A stretch of 64,000 bases of DNA, taken from Candidatus Poseidonia sp. (GTDB lineage: Archaea; Thermoplasmatota; Poseidoniia; Poseidoniales; Poseidoniaceae). The stretch spans positions 62,001 through 126,000 of the forward strand of contig JAURAI010000006.1 of assembly GCA_030829545.1 (NCBI GenBank). Direction: 5' to 3'. Positions 1-9,492 of the stretch are shown piece by piece (positions within the stretch are counted from its first letter, which is position 1; each line of letters opens with the position of its first letter). The position numbers and the translations under genes are program-made. The notes under the pieces are model-generated. The model searched no databases. It was given only the letters and a program-made list of their open reading frames with translations, and had not been told where the DNA came from.

Positions 1-2487
1 CCCTGGAGTGTTGTACCGAACGAACTCAACTTGATGGGACAAACGCCTGACAAGACCATTTCAATGCACAGCCGTCTCGGCTCCGATATTGACACTGCTA
101 ACGGATTACCCTTGGTCGACGGTCGAGAATACTACGCTGTTGTCGTGGTCGAATACAACGACGGTCGCTGGGGTGAAGTCTCGAATCCTTTCGGCCCGGC
201 CTCGCCTTCCGATGAAGTTCCCGGAGCCCCGTTGTGGGCAAGCGCCTCGCCTATTGGCAGTAACGGTGATGACGGTGACCTCGAATTGGAATGGGCTCGG
301 TGCACTGCACTCGATCTTGCTCGAACGAATATCTATGTCTCGCGCTCTGTCATGACCGATGCTCTCGGCATGGTTCCAGAAGCAGCCGTCCAGCCCAATG
401 AAGGCAACCAAAGCATCCTCAGCCTCACTCCCGGTGTGCCGGTGTGGATTGGATTCACCTGTGTCGATGAGGCGAACCAAGAAAACCTCTCCAATGTCAC
501 CGTTGTAGGGCCGGTTGTTCCGACCGGCGAACTCAACGATAACGACGCCCCTGAACCAATTGAAGGGACACAAGCCTACGACATACCTGCGGACGAAGGC
601 GGACGTATTATGGTCACGTGGAACCAAAGTGAAGCTGACGATTGTGCCTTTTACACCGTATTCATGAAGCAGGGAGGAGATGCCAGTGATGATGGCATTA
701 TTGGAAATATAGACTCATTCTCTCAAGCAGCCGTCATCAATTCCTGTGAAACCACTGACAGCATCATCTCTTCATTGGACGGTGTGCCACTCATTGACGG
801 CCAGATCTATTCCATCGGTGTCGTGGCTTACGACCTCTGGTTGAATGGAAATACCGACGATGTCATGATCGTCACCGCTACGCCCTTCCAGAACATTCTC
901 GGACAGGGGTCAACCCCTGAACGTATCACCTCACTTCTGGCCTTCGACCGTGCTGATGACGATGGCACGGCCATTGACGTTGTTTGGGAGCCATCAACCG
1001 TAGAGGATTTCGCATCCTATACCGTATGGGTCGCAGACCAACCCGTGAAGGACCTCTCCATCGCCTATGCGACATTCGGTACCAATGAAAATGTGTGCGG
1101 ATGTTTCACCTTCAACAAACAATGGATTGACGAGCGAACCAACCCGATTGAATTGACCATCTCTACGGCGCTTTACGGAGACAGTGGACCGACGATGGAT
1201 CTCACCGAAACCACTCCTCAACTAATCAAACCAGATATTGAACTCTTCGTGGCCGTCACCGTACACGACCTGAAGGGCAATGTCCATCTCACCAACTTGA
1301 CACAGGCAACGGTCACGCCAATCAACAACATCGATGACACAACCGCTCCTGACAGGCTAGCTGCTCTTTCATTGACCGACCGACCAAATGACGATGGAAG
1401 TGCCTTGCTGCTGGACTTCGACCTCTCCGCATCTGACGATGTTGCTGCGTACAAAGTCTACGCCGCAACCTACGCTTTTGATGATGTCACCATGCAAGGT
1501 GATGGCCCACAGATGCCGATTGCGACCATGAGTCGGAACCCCACCCTTCCGTTGACCATTGATATCGTGGCTGGCGACACGCCCGTCATTCCCGGTCAAT
1601 CGATTTGGGTCGCTGTTGTCGTTGAGGATACCTCGGGCAACGCATACATGACGGAATTACTCAGCGTTCAGGCATCGTCCGTTGATGACGGCGTCACCGA
1701 CCTTGGTGGATACCTCCCCGATATTGAGGACGTCACCGCATCATGGTTTGAGGAAGAGAGCATCTTCGTCGAATGGTCACATTCCACCGATGCCAGCGTT
1801 CGTGGTTACCTCGTCTACATCGCTGATGAAGCCTTCAGTTCTACCGATGATGCTACCATGGTGGGTGAAGTTCGTGCCTCGAATTCCCTGCTCATAACCT
1901 CCAATGACTTCGCTGATTTGACCAATGATTCTGCATGGTATGTTGCTGTCGTTCCCTTCGATGAAAGTGTGAGTAAGAGCACCGTTGAGTCCGTGGAAAT
2001 ATTGCCCTTTGGTGAAACAGGCGCTGACAGTACTCCAACCGATGAAAACGGTCAACTTTCTCTTGAGGCCTTGCTCACAGGTCCGAATTTGATTGCTGCC
2101 GGAATGCTTCTCATCGTTGTACTTCTCCTTGTCATCATCGTACGATCGCGGGGCAATGCCACACAACGAAGCAAGAGTTGGGAACTCCAAGAAGCCACAT
2201 GGGGCATCCAAGAAAACGATGGATGGGGAGCTTCAACGCCCCCAGCAGCACCACCGCAAAGCACGCCTGCTCCACCACCCGGTATCACCACACAACAGGC
2301 AAATGACATCTATGCTGCCGCTGACCGAATTCAAGGTGACCAATACGGCCGACCTGCTTACCAAAGCACGCAGCCTGTATTGCAACCTCAAGTGAACACT
2401 GCTCTCTTGGACGGATTATTGGACGACCCATCGCAAGCACCACCGTCACCACAAATTGATACTTCTTTCCTCGACGACCTGCTATGA
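1..2487 (+). CDS. Fibronectin-III-like surface protein with C-terminal anchor (5' partial)
   Basis: The reading frame is open from the first base of the window, so the N-terminus and any signal peptide lie outside it. The visible part is a string of acidic beta-sandwich units of about 100-120 residues. Each starts with a linker rich in D and P (DDGSA, DDDGTA, DEGGR) followed by a W or F strand and an 'AxYxVY' type strand, as in fibronectin type III repeats. About 120 residues from the end is one membrane helix (LIAAGMLLIVVLLLVIIV), followed by a basic RSRG and a cytoplasmic tail rich in W, P and Q. The tail ends in two copies of an LLDxLLD-like motif. This suggests a cell-surface adhesion or envelope protein with its repeats outside. 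The ligand cannot be told from sequence. It is followed after 9 bases by the pabC-like gene, which may be read through. Confidence 0.75.
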   Translation, partial: PWSVVPNELNLMGQTPDKTISMHSRLGSDIDTANGLPLVDGREYYAVVVVEYNDGRWGEVSNPFGPASPSDEVPGAPLWASASPIGSNGDDGDLELEWARCTALDLARTNIYVSRSVMTDALGMVPEAAVQPNEGNQSILSLTPGVPVWIGFTCVDEANQENLSNVTVVGPVVPTGELNDNDAPEPIEGTQAYDIPADEGGRIMVTWNQSEADDCAFYTVFMKQGGDASDDGIIGNIDSFSQAAVINSCETTDSIISSLDGVPLIDGQIYSIGVVAYDLWLNGNTDDVMIVTATPFQNILGQGSTPERITSLLAFDRADDDGTAIDVVWEPSTVEDFASYTVWVADQPVKDLSIAYATFGTNENVCGCFTFNKQWIDERTNPIELTISTALYGDSGPTMDLTETTPQLIKPDIELFVAVTVHDLKGNVHLTNLTQATVTPINNIDDTTAPDRLAALSLTDRPNDDGSALLLDFDLSASDDVAAYKVYAATYAFDDVTMQGDGPQMPIATMSRNPTLPLTIDIVAGDTPVIPGQSIWVAVVVEDTSGNAYMTELLSVQASSVDDGVTDLGGYLPDIEDVTASWFEEESIFVEWSHSTDASVRGYLVYIADEAFSSTDDATMVGEVRASNSLLITSNDFADLTNDSAWYVAVVPFDESVSKSTVESVEILPFGETGADSTPTDENGQLSLEALLTGPNLIAAGMLLIVVLLLVIIVRSRGNATQRSKSWELQEATWGIQENDGWGASTPPAAPPQSTPAPPPGITTQQANDIYAAADRIQGDQYGRPAYQSTQPVLQPQVNTALLDGLLDDPSQAPPSPQIDTSFLDDLL

Positions 2488-2496
2488 GGTGAGGAA

Positions 2497-3243
2497 ATGA
2501 GTGATGTTGGGCCTCGGAGCAGCGTTTTCACGACGCTTCTGGTTCATCAAAACACGATGGTGGCAGATTGGCCTGACCACCGTTCTCGCCTCGAACGGCA
2601 TGCGAAGCGATTACGAATTGCACTGCCAGAGAATACGCCAGAATTTCAGCCAACTGAACGCCACGAGTGGCAATTGATGAGAGTCTCTGTCCGTGCACAG
2701 AGTCAAAAATGGGTGGTTGAATTTCGCCCAATCAATATTCGCAACGAATCGATTGACGCCATCACTCTCCCAGCGCCTCGATGGAACCAACGAACCAATG
2801 GTTGCAAACATGGCGATTGGGGAGCGTACCAACAAGCGCTTGAGGCTGCAAGAGCTGCTGGCTGCGATGCAGCCTTGCTGATCCATGAACATGCCATCGT
2901 CGACGCAGACAGGGGGACTCCGCTTCTCTTAGACGAAGACGGGACGGTATGGGTGCCCAGTGAATCCGATGGAGGGGTTGACGGCATTACAGCGGCATTA
3001 ATGGAACGGAGATTGAAGGAGAATGGATTCCCTGTCAGCCGAGGACGTTTGAATGAACGGTTGGTGGCTCGCTGCCATGAATTGATTCTTGTCGGAACCG
3101 GCATGGGGGTCTGCAGAGTGGATTCAATTGATGGTGAACCCGTCGGTTCGTCCGCCGTCCTCTCATCGATTGGCCATCGTATTCTTGACCAACATTTTAC
3201 CGATGAGGCCACATGGTCCAACCTGAGGACGCACGATGAGTGA
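2497..3243 (+). CDS. pabC: Aminodeoxychorismate lyase-like PLP enzyme (class IV aminotransferase fold)
   Basis: This 248-residue protein has the layout of fold-type IV PLP enzymes. It has an N-terminal R-rich half (DHRSRLERHAKRL), a candidate Schiff-base lysine in CKHGDW, the A..AGCDAALLIHE strand, and the phosphate-binding segment GVDGITAALMER, which corresponds to the G-I-T-R region of the family. Its job is inferred from the neighbour: it ends 8 bases inside the start of the PabB-PabA fusion, so the pair would convert chorismate to p-aminobenzoate. The lyase would release pyruvate from 4-amino-4-deoxychorismate. The usual Arg after GIT is replaced (GITAALMER). A branched-chain aminotransferase role is possible but less likely in this context. 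The ATG at 2497 follows GAGGTGAGGAA, a good ribosome binding site. Confidence 0.7.
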   Translation: MSDVGPRSSVFTTLLVHQNTMVADWPDHRSRLERHAKRLRIALPENTPEFQPTERHEWQLMRVSVRAQSQKWVVEFRPINIRNESIDAITLPAPRWNQRTNGCKHGDWGAYQQALEAARAAGCDAALLIHEHAIVDADRGTPLLLDEDGTVWVPSESDGGVDGITAALMERRLKENGFPVSRGRLNERLVARCHELILVGTGMGVCRVDSIDGEPVGSSAVLSSIGHRILDQHFTDEATWSNLRTHDE

Positions 3244-5476
3244 CCGATTGATGGCGCTTGCTGAACAATTGGCCGAGGCAGACTTGACCGGCCAAGGTGC
3301 GTTTCGTTACGGAAGTCCGGACCGCGTCATGTTGATTTCAGGAGGCCCTGCTTCCCACCTCGCACAATGGTCGATGATGGCAGGTCCGCCCTCCTATCGT
3401 GTCTCCATTCGGCAGCCAACAAGGGATACCTTGCCTCAAGCAGAGCAGCATTCTCCTCTCAGCGACGGAATTCGATTGGCACCTATGCCAGACGTCCTCA
3501 TAGCAGAGGTAGAGGAATGGAAGCACGGCAGTTGGTACCATCGTGTGAGGCTACGAGCAAAAAATCTCGGCGACATGATGGAGAAACTTCAGCCACTCAC
3601 CAGCAAGGAACTGTTCCAGCAAACACTGCCCGATGGTTGTCCTCAACGGCCGTTTTGGTCGGGTGCACTCGCCTACGACCTGGTACAGTGGACGCAGCCG
3701 ATTCGTTTGCAACACCCTCCCGAAGAAGGGGCACTGCTCGCCGTGCTATGGTATGTGGACAACGGCGTTGTTGAAGATCGCCACTCGGAAATGGTCACTC
3801 CCTTCGGACTGAACATGAAATGGGTTGAAGCGTGCGGTGCGACCCTCGAAGAACCGTGGAAGGAACTCGTCATTCCAGAGGCAAAGCCCGGAAGAGAATC
3901 TTCAACCCATACGGATGAAACTCACGAAGAAAATATTCGGCGAATCCAGCAAGGCATTGTTGCTGGTCAAGTCTATCAGGTCAATGTTGGCAAGCACTGG
4001 CAAGGCGACATCGATCACCCATACCGTGTATTTCAGCGATTGACCCAGCACAATCCTGCCCCGTTTTCGGCCTATGTTGAAGCCGATGACTTGGGCTTTG
4101 CATTGGCCAGTTCCTCCCCTGAATCACTGCTTGCTTGCGATGGGATTTCCATTCGGACTTCTCCCATCAAAGGCACATGTCCACGCGGAGATTCCCCCGA
4201 GGAGAGTGCGGCCTACAGAACCGCCATGCTCGAGAACGACAAAGAACGTGCAGAGCACCGAATGTTGGTGGATTTGATGCGCAACGATCTGACCAGAGTA
4301 TGCCAGCCAGGAACGGTGGGTGTTGACCGTTTTGATGTAGAAGTTTACACCAACGTTCAGCATCTTGTGAGCCATATTTCTGGAATACTGCGCCCCGAGG
4401 CTTCAGGCCAAACAGCCATTCAGGCCGTCTTCCCCGGTGGTTCAATCACCGGATGCCCCCGCACCATGGTGTGCGCCGCTATCGATGAGGTGGAGCAAAT
4501 GCCTCGCTCGTTTTGGACCGGTTCAATCGGTTGGATGGACGTGCATACAGGGGCTTCGGCATGGAACATACTCATTCGCACGCTCGAAGCGAAGCGAAAC
4601 GGTCGAACATGGTCCGGTAGCGTCGGGGCTGGTGGCGGTATCACCATTGGTTCTGAACCGGAAAAAGAAGTTGAAGAGGCAGCCTGGAAGGCAGCCGCCC
4701 TTCGCTTAGCAACTGGATGGATCACCGCTGAACAATCCAATGTTTCACAAGGAGAATTGGAACTATACCCCATTGAACAAGGTGTTCAGCGAAAGACATC
4801 CAATTCCACTGGGTCGATCTTCACGCTTGAACAGGCACTGCAATCCTCGATGGTTGGAGGTGTACTCTTTATCGAGAACCTCGACTCGTTTTCCTACAAC
4901 ATCGTCAATGCCGTTACTGGACTTGGCCACGACGCGATCATCATGCAGGCTCGCTCTTCAACATCCGCTCCCTATCTCAATCCTGTGAACCTTCACAATC
5001 TCCTCGAAGCCCTTCAGCCATCGCACCTTATCCTCGGGCCCGGCCCTGGCACACCGCTGGATGCTGACATCACCGTAGCACTGGCCCATCACGCACTTGC
5101 GGGGCAATTGGAGATGCCCGTGCTCGGTATCTGCTTGGGCCATCAAGCACTCGCTTTAGCGGATGGATACGCGGTCGTACCCTCTCCCTTAGGCCCCATA
5201 CATGGCTCACCCGTCGCTGTTGAACATCACAACAACTCCCTCTTTTCAGCCCTCGATTCTCCCGTGATGTTGACAAGGTACAATTCGCTCATCATTCAAG
5301 AAAATGCGACCCATACATTGGAAGTCAGTGCACGCGAGATGAATACTGGATTGCCGATGGGGCTTGTTCATCCGACACTGCCGATTCACAGCCTACAAAT
5401 TCATCCGGAATCCGTTGGCTCAGAACATGGAATGGTGCTGATGCGGCAATTTCTTCAAATTCAATCGGATGGTTGA
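3236..5476 (+). CDS. pabB: Aminodeoxychorismate synthase, PabB-PabA fusion
   Basis: This fusion makes 4-amino-4-deoxychorismate from chorismate and glutamine. Residues about 230-500 are the chorismate-binding domain: HEENIRRIQQGI, SSSPESLL, and SPIKGT with K312. The Lys at that site is typical of PabB, where TrpE has Ala. ENDKERAEHRMLVDLMRND and PGGSITGCP follow. Residues about 540-746 are a class I glutamine amidotransferase with GPGPGTP, nucleophile C633 in GICLGHQ, and H723/E725 in IHPES, so all three catalytic residues are present. The order (synthase first, amidotransferase last) is the reverse of the plant and fungal PabA-PabB fusions. The start overlaps the end of the pabC-like gene by 8 bases, so translation is probably coupled. 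An anthranilate synthase role is disfavoured by the PIKGT lysine. No trp genes are nearby. Confidence 0.88.
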   Translation: MSDRLMALAEQLAEADLTGQGAFRYGSPDRVMLISGGPASHLAQWSMMAGPPSYRVSIRQPTRDTLPQAEQHSPLSDGIRLAPMPDVLIAEVEEWKHGSWYHRVRLRAKNLGDMMEKLQPLTSKELFQQTLPDGCPQRPFWSGALAYDLVQWTQPIRLQHPPEEGALLAVLWYVDNGVVEDRHSEMVTPFGLNMKWVEACGATLEEPWKELVIPEAKPGRESSTHTDETHEENIRRIQQGIVAGQVYQVNVGKHWQGDIDHPYRVFQRLTQHNPAPFSAYVEADDLGFALASSSPESLLACDGISIRTSPIKGTCPRGDSPEESAAYRTAMLENDKERAEHRMLVDLMRNDLTRVCQPGTVGVDRFDVEVYTNVQHLVSHISGILRPEASGQTAIQAVFPGGSITGCPRTMVCAAIDEVEQMPRSFWTGSIGWMDVHTGASAWNILIRTLEAKRNGRTWSGSVGAGGGITIGSEPEKEVEEAAWKAAALRLATGWITAEQSNVSQGELELYPIEQGVQRKTSNSTGSIFTLEQALQSSMVGGVLFIENLDSFSYNIVNAVTGLGHDAIIMQARSSTSAPYLNPVNLHNLLEALQPSHLILGPGPGTPLDADITVALAHHALAGQLEMPVLGICLGHQALALADGYAVVPSPLGPIHGSPVAVEHHNNSLFSALDSPVMLTRYNSLIIQENATHTLEVSAREMNTGLPMGLVHPTLPIHSLQIHPESVGSEHGMVLMRQFLQIQSDG

Positions 5477-5512
5477 AGAATCCCTTGCCGCTCCCATGGA
5501 TGAGGATAGCCT

Positions 5513-5899
5513 ATGCCAGCCTGCCGCCATTGTGGAAGCACCTACCCGCGTGAGTTCTTCATCCATGGAAACGGACCGAGGGCACAAGTCTGCGCCCAGT
5601 GCGGCTTAGACCGTGGTTTGGTAACCAAAGAAGAAGTCCCAATTCTGTTTGAGAAGAACTTGGCAAGTGCACGTTTCTCTGCGGTTGCACGTCGTTACAG
5701 CATCTTTCTCTATCTACCATTCCTGTGGATACTGTGGAGCTCAACACTCTCTGATGTCGAACCATGGGGGCTCTTTTTCCTTGGACTGCTTCTCCTTCTC
5801 ACCCTTGCAGCGCCGGTAATTTTCATCTACCGAGGCGGACGATATTCTGGTGACATGGCTCGATTAAGCCCTGCTTACGACCGACCAAAAGGCCACTGA
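5513..5899 (+). CDS. Small zinc-ribbon membrane protein
   Basis: This is a 128-residue protein of unknown function. The N-terminus carries two CxxC knuckles (CRHC near residue 4 and CAQC near residue 27), a likely zinc ribbon facing the cytoplasm. Two hydrophobic segments follow (about residues 63-80 and 84-106, the latter FFLGLLLLLTLAAPVIFIY), then a short basic tail. It starts at ATG 5513 with GAGGATAGCCT just upstream. It lies 36 bases after the pabBA fusion and may share its transcript. It ends directly against the convergent ychF gene with no spacer. I do not recognise the family. Confidence 0.65.
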   Translation: MPACRHCGSTYPREFFIHGNGPRAQVCAQCGLDRGLVTKEEVPILFEKNLASARFSAVARRYSIFLYLPFLWILWSSTLSDVEPWGLFFLGLLLLLTLAAPVIFIYRGGRYSGDMARLSPAYDRPKGH

Positions 5900-7186
5900 T
5901 CACGCCTTTGCGTGAATCTTCAAGACGTCGCCATCCTGTAACTCGTGCTCGGCCCCGACGACACGTCGTGTGCGGCCATCAACACCCCGAATGAAGCCAT
6001 CACCAAGGTCACTGTGAACGTGGTAGGCAAGCGCTTTCGCTTGAAGTTCAGCGGGAACTACAAAGGCATCAGGAAGAACACGACCATCACCGTCAACCCA
6101 GTGAGTTTCATCCTGTACCGGATAAACAACAATCCGTTCGAGGTGGTCGAAGAGGACGCGATCAAGCAAACGAGCCAGGCCCGTCCCGTCATGAGCCTGC
6201 AAACGAGCCCCCATGTGATTGAGTGCTTTCTTTTGTGCATCGTTCAGGGAGGTGCCATTAAGCAGAGAAAATGATGAGGCACCCGGTCGATAATCGATGA
6301 GCCCTGCTGCTTGGGCTCGACGAAGTGCCAACTCAACATCAGCCATACAACCCACCATATTCTGTTGAGGAAAGCCGTTGAGCACACCTTCGGGAGCAAT
6401 GTCAAATTTATTGGCAGCATAAGCGATTGGGAAGAGGTGGCCGCGCAGTGTTTGGCCAAGGCGGTGAAGTACAGCAATGTCCCATTCCCAGGGTTGTTGC
6501 GTATTCTCGACTTCAGCATTGAATTCCAACATGGCTTGGTTGACCATGTTCACGGTAGCACCAAGTCCACTCAACCGCTCCTGAATGAATGAAATCAATC
6601 CTTTCTCGCCCTCCGCTTGGACCCGTCGTACACCGCGACTCCATCCGTCTTCGAGTAAGCCTCCAATCCAAGCATCAAGTTCGTGTTGAAGGAAGTCAAT
6701 CTCTGCCTGCATTGCTTCTTGAGCCTGTTCGAGCGTCGCTTCTGTGCCCATAAATTGCCCTTCAATGTCGGTGCTGCCTGCCGCATCGAGCACCTGAATG
6801 AGAACATCGCTGTTGGCAAGGTCTGCGAGGAAGGCGTTACCGCGTCCGCGCCCTTCGCTCGCTCCGGGAACAAGCCCTGCAACATCGACCAGGGCGACCG
6901 GTACGGAACGCCGATGTCCGATGCACGTACCCGTACGCGGTTGACACAGGCTTCCTTGACGGGGGTCATCTTCTCCAGTTGGTTCAAGGCGCCCTTCGGT
7001 TTCCAATTTTTCTCGTAATTCTTGACACGGACAGGAAAGCCTTGCCTCAACAAAAGCAACACCAACATTGGGGTCGATCGTACAGAAGGGGTAGTTTGCG
7101 ATGTCAACGTGTGCGAGGGTTGCTGCACTAAAGAAGGTCGATTTGCCCACATTGGGTTTGCCGACCAGACCAATGCGCACCAGCAT
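5900..7186 (-). CDS. ychF: Translation-associated GTPase, YchF/OLA1 family
   Basis: This is a P-loop GTPase/ATPase of the Obg-HflX group, which binds ribosomes and is nearly universal. The start MLVRIGLVGKPNVGKST (P-loop residues 9-16) matches the family. A G2/switch I segment (NYPFCTIDPNVG) follows. G3 is DVAGLVPGASEGRGRGNAFL and G4 is NKFD, the archaeal style rather than the NxxE seen in bacterial and eukaryotic members that prefer ATP. The C-terminal 70 residues form a TGS domain (VYPVQDETHW ... GDGFIRGVDG ... DGDVLKIHAK). I chose ATG 7186. A GTG at 7207 is in frame and overlaps the stop of the upstream membrane-protein gene, but it adds seven residues not usual for the family. The coding end abuts the convergent zinc-ribbon gene. 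Confidence 0.9.
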   Translation of the reverse strand: MLVRIGLVGKPNVGKSTFFSAATLAHVDIANYPFCTIDPNVGVAFVEARLSCPCQELREKLETEGRLEPTGEDDPRQGSLCQPRTGTCIGHRRSVPVALVDVAGLVPGASEGRGRGNAFLADLANSDVLIQVLDAAGSTDIEGQFMGTEATLEQAQEAMQAEIDFLQHELDAWIGGLLEDGWSRGVRRVQAEGEKGLISFIQERLSGLGATVNMVNQAMLEFNAEVENTQQPWEWDIAVLHRLGQTLRGHLFPIAYAANKFDIAPEGVLNGFPQQNMVGCMADVELALRRAQAAGLIDYRPGASSFSLLNGTSLNDAQKKALNHMGARLQAHDGTGLARLLDRVLFDHLERIVVYPVQDETHWVDGDGRVLPDAFVVPAELQAKALAYHVHSDLGDGFIRGVDGRTRRVVGAEHELQDGDVLKIHAKA

Positions 7187-7203
7187 CACTTCCGATGCCC
7201 AGT

Positions 7204-9189
7204 TCACTCCTCTTCAGAAGAGGATACAATACCGTGGTCTCGCTTGATTTGAGCAATCGCAATGTCAAGTTCTGGAAGGTTGAGTTCACCGTCACCGTCC
7301 AAATCCATAAGTTCAACAAGTTCTGCCGACTCAATTGAGTTCAGTTCATTGATGTCCGATGCTTCAAGAGCAGCAAGCAATTCCTTGCTGTCAATCTTGC
7401 CGGATTCATCCAAATCCATGGAGCGGAATACCTCAAAAACGGTTTGGTTTGAATCGGTGAGATACTGGACAAATTCAACCAGGGCTGAAGATGCTGTTGG
7501 TGGGAATTCAGTGACTTCATCGTTGTGAAGTTCTGCGTTGACACCGATGATTGTCGACCCACTTTCTTTCTCAGCTGCATGACTGATGAGGAGTTCGGTA
7601 TCCACACCTACACCACGTCCAATGAGAGAACGGATGGTGGTTGAAGAACCTGCAACGAGGGTGTATTTGGCGACGTCTGAGGCAGCGGTCACTTCGATGC
7701 TACGTCCGGTAGCTGATATTCCAGTACGGATGGTCACGAGCGTGGCGAGAATCGTACCGATGCCCATGAGGTAGAAGAGGCCTGAGCCTGTAAGGAAAAA
7801 TCCACCGCTGTTGGCAACGACGTCTTCGACGCCGGATGATGCTACGGCGTTGGTCGTGAAATCACCGACGACGAAGGTGATGGTGGAGGCAACGCCGCCG
7901 ACAAGAACCATCCACGTGGCCAAGTTGCCGGTGGAGCGAGTAGCAAGTGGCTTGCCAATGGCGAGAGGGTAGTTCGAGAATGCACCTGCAAGAACCATGA
8001 GGCCACCGACAGTAAACAGCATACCCATGTCGACCGAGTGGGCCATAGCGCCCAATTCACCGGTTCCCACAAAGGCGTCCATGGCGGTGAAGTAACCGCC
8101 AATGGCAAAGAAGGGCAGGATGGTAAATGCAAGCAAAGCGGCGACGGCTCCGGGATTCTTCATCGTTGAACTGAGGCCTGAGCTGGCGGTCATGATGATG
8201 TTGATTGACGCGGCAAAAATTGGCAGAACACCGAGTGTGAGCAAGATAGCGCCAACGTTTGTCAAGAAATTGCTTCCTGATGCATCGGTCATGAAGAAAG
8301 GTGGGATCGTGATAAACAAAAGGAACATGCTGGCCGTCCGCATGGAGGCTGACCAGATGGGTTGTTTAGCAGCCATTGGAACAACGTGGTATCCAACTGC
8401 AAAGATAAGGGCGAGCGGAACCCAACCATGAGCAACACGTTCAGCGAGCCAAACAGTTTGGGTAGCATCGGCCAGTTCTCCGAAGAACATGTAGAACATG
8501 GCAAGGATCTGAGCGGTGACGCCCATGATGAGGAACCATGCACTGGTTTGGAGTTCTTCTTCACCACGGCTTGCTGCGGTGATGAGGATGTTGATGAGTA
8601 CGGGTACGAGGACGAGCCCTATCGCCAATGTCTCAAGACTGTAGAGCATGGTCGCCACAGCACCTGTTTCGGTGTCGATATCAAGGAAGCCGAAGATGAA
8701 AGGCAGCAGATAGCGCAAGAGGATGAGGGCGGAAAGAACCAGCGCCATGAGGGAAGCATTTGCTTCACTGGCCAAACGACCGTTGCCGTTTCGTGAGACG
8801 GCAACCATGCCCGCTCCGATGAGGCCGTAAAGAAGAGCGAAATTAAGCAGGGTGAGCGTTACATCCCTCAGCGAGGACCCGTCATCATAGGACCAACCAA
8901 TGCTTGCGAGCGAATCCAATGCGGTTGGGTCGTAATTGTGCCAACCACCCAAGAAGCCGAGCAGTCCGGCAAACACGAGCCAAAGCATACCGAAATTCAT
9001 CCATGTTCGAGAACCACTGCCGTCCTTGTCGTTGAAGATATCAACGAGACCGGGTGGGTTTTTTCGTAGGATGAACAAGCCAATTTGCGTCAGGGCTCCA
9101 CCAACGGAACCCACGCCTTTGACGAGAGATTGAGACATAAAGAAAAGGGCGAAGAGGAGAAAGCCACCGGACAAGAAAATCGTTTCCAT
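7204..9189 (-). CDS. Heme-copper-oxidase-subunit-I-like membrane protein with C-terminal EF-hands
   Basis: This 661-residue protein has about 12 hydrophobic helices in residues 1-490, then a soluble tail. Residues 252-290 (AHGWVPLALIFAVGYHVVP, then QPIWSASMR) read like helix VI of cbb3/NOR-type oxidases, where the pattern is GHN...G..YY.VPK...P.YSYR. Residues 382-412 (MAHSVDMGMLFTVGGLMVL, then SNYPLAIGKP) read like helix X. H254 and H384 remain. The helix II histidine, the HH pair of helix VII (here PPFF near 297) and the second histidine of the helix X HxH are absent, so normal oxygen reduction is unlikely. The tail carries two canonical EF-hand loops, DLDESGKIDSKE (592-603) and DLDGDGELNLPE (629-640). 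The protein may sense or regulate respiration in response to calcium. It could also be an unrelated membrane family. It follows a small membrane gene in the same operon. Confidence 0.5.
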   Translation of the reverse strand: METIFLSGGFLLFALFFMSQSLVKGVGSVGGALTQIGLFILRKNPPGLVDIFNDKDGSGSRTWMNFGMLWLVFAGLLGFLGGWHNYDPTALDSLASIGWSYDDGSSLRDVTLTLLNFALLYGLIGAGMVAVSRNGNGRLASEANASLMALVLSALILLRYLLPFIFGFLDIDTETGAVATMLYSLETLAIGLVLVPVLINILITAASRGEEELQTSAWFLIMGVTAQILAMFYMFFGELADATQTVWLAERVAHGWVPLALIFAVGYHVVPMAAKQPIWSASMRTASMFLLFITIPPFFMTDASGSNFLTNVGAILLTLGVLPIFAASINIIMTASSGLSSTMKNPGAVAALLAFTILPFFAIGGYFTAMDAFVGTGELGAMAHSVDMGMLFTVGGLMVLAGAFSNYPLAIGKPLATRSTGNLATWMVLVGGVASTITFVVGDFTTNAVASSGVEDVVANSGGFFLTGSGLFYLMGIGTILATLVTIRTGISATGRSIEVTAASDVAKYTLVAGSSTTIRSLIGRGVGVDTELLISHAAEKESGSTIIGVNAELHNDEVTEFPPTASSALVEFVQYLTDSNQTVFEVFRSMDLDESGKIDSKELLAALEASDINELNSIESAELVELMDLDGDGELNLPELDIAIAQIKRDHGIVSSSEEE

Positions 9190-9203
9190 TCATGACACCT
9201 CCC

Positions 9204-9476
9204 TTATTCTGCGAGAACCTCGCCCACCAATGTCGCTACAATCGCACCAAGTCCAACGAGGAAGCCGATGAGATAGTACCAGATGCCGCTGCCACCGAGG
9301 TTTCCGATGAGCGGGACCACTTCGCCAAGCAATGGAAGGTTGTCCCAACCAAAGACGTTTGAGAAGAGTGAATAGAGACCAAGGAGGCCAACAAAGAGGA
9401 GCGTGAGCACGATTCGACTCGCAGTAGGTTCTCCTGTTCCGACGGTTGTATCTGGTAGGGCTGTGGAATTTGTCAC
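9204..9476 (-). CDS. Small two-helix membrane protein, operon partner of the oxidase-like protein
   Basis: This is a protein of about 90 residues with two hydrophobic helices: RIVLTLLFVGLLGLYSLF and IWYYLIGFLVGLGAIVATLV. A GW-N-containing loop joins them. It ends 14 bases before the oxidase-like gene, so the two are very probably co-transcribed, and it may be a small accessory subunit. The likely start is GTG 9476, because GAGGTG sits 5 bases upstream. A second GTG at 9485 would add three residues and leaves no room for that site. The promoter region upstream holds a perfect palindrome (9493-9509). I do not recognise a named family. Confidence 0.6.
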   Translation of the reverse strand: MTNSTALPDTTVGTGEPTASRIVLTLLFVGLLGLYSLFSNVFGWDNLPLLGEVVPLIGNLGGSGIWYYLIGFLVGLGAIVATLVGEVLAE

Positions 9477-9492
9477 GCAGGGCACCTCAATA

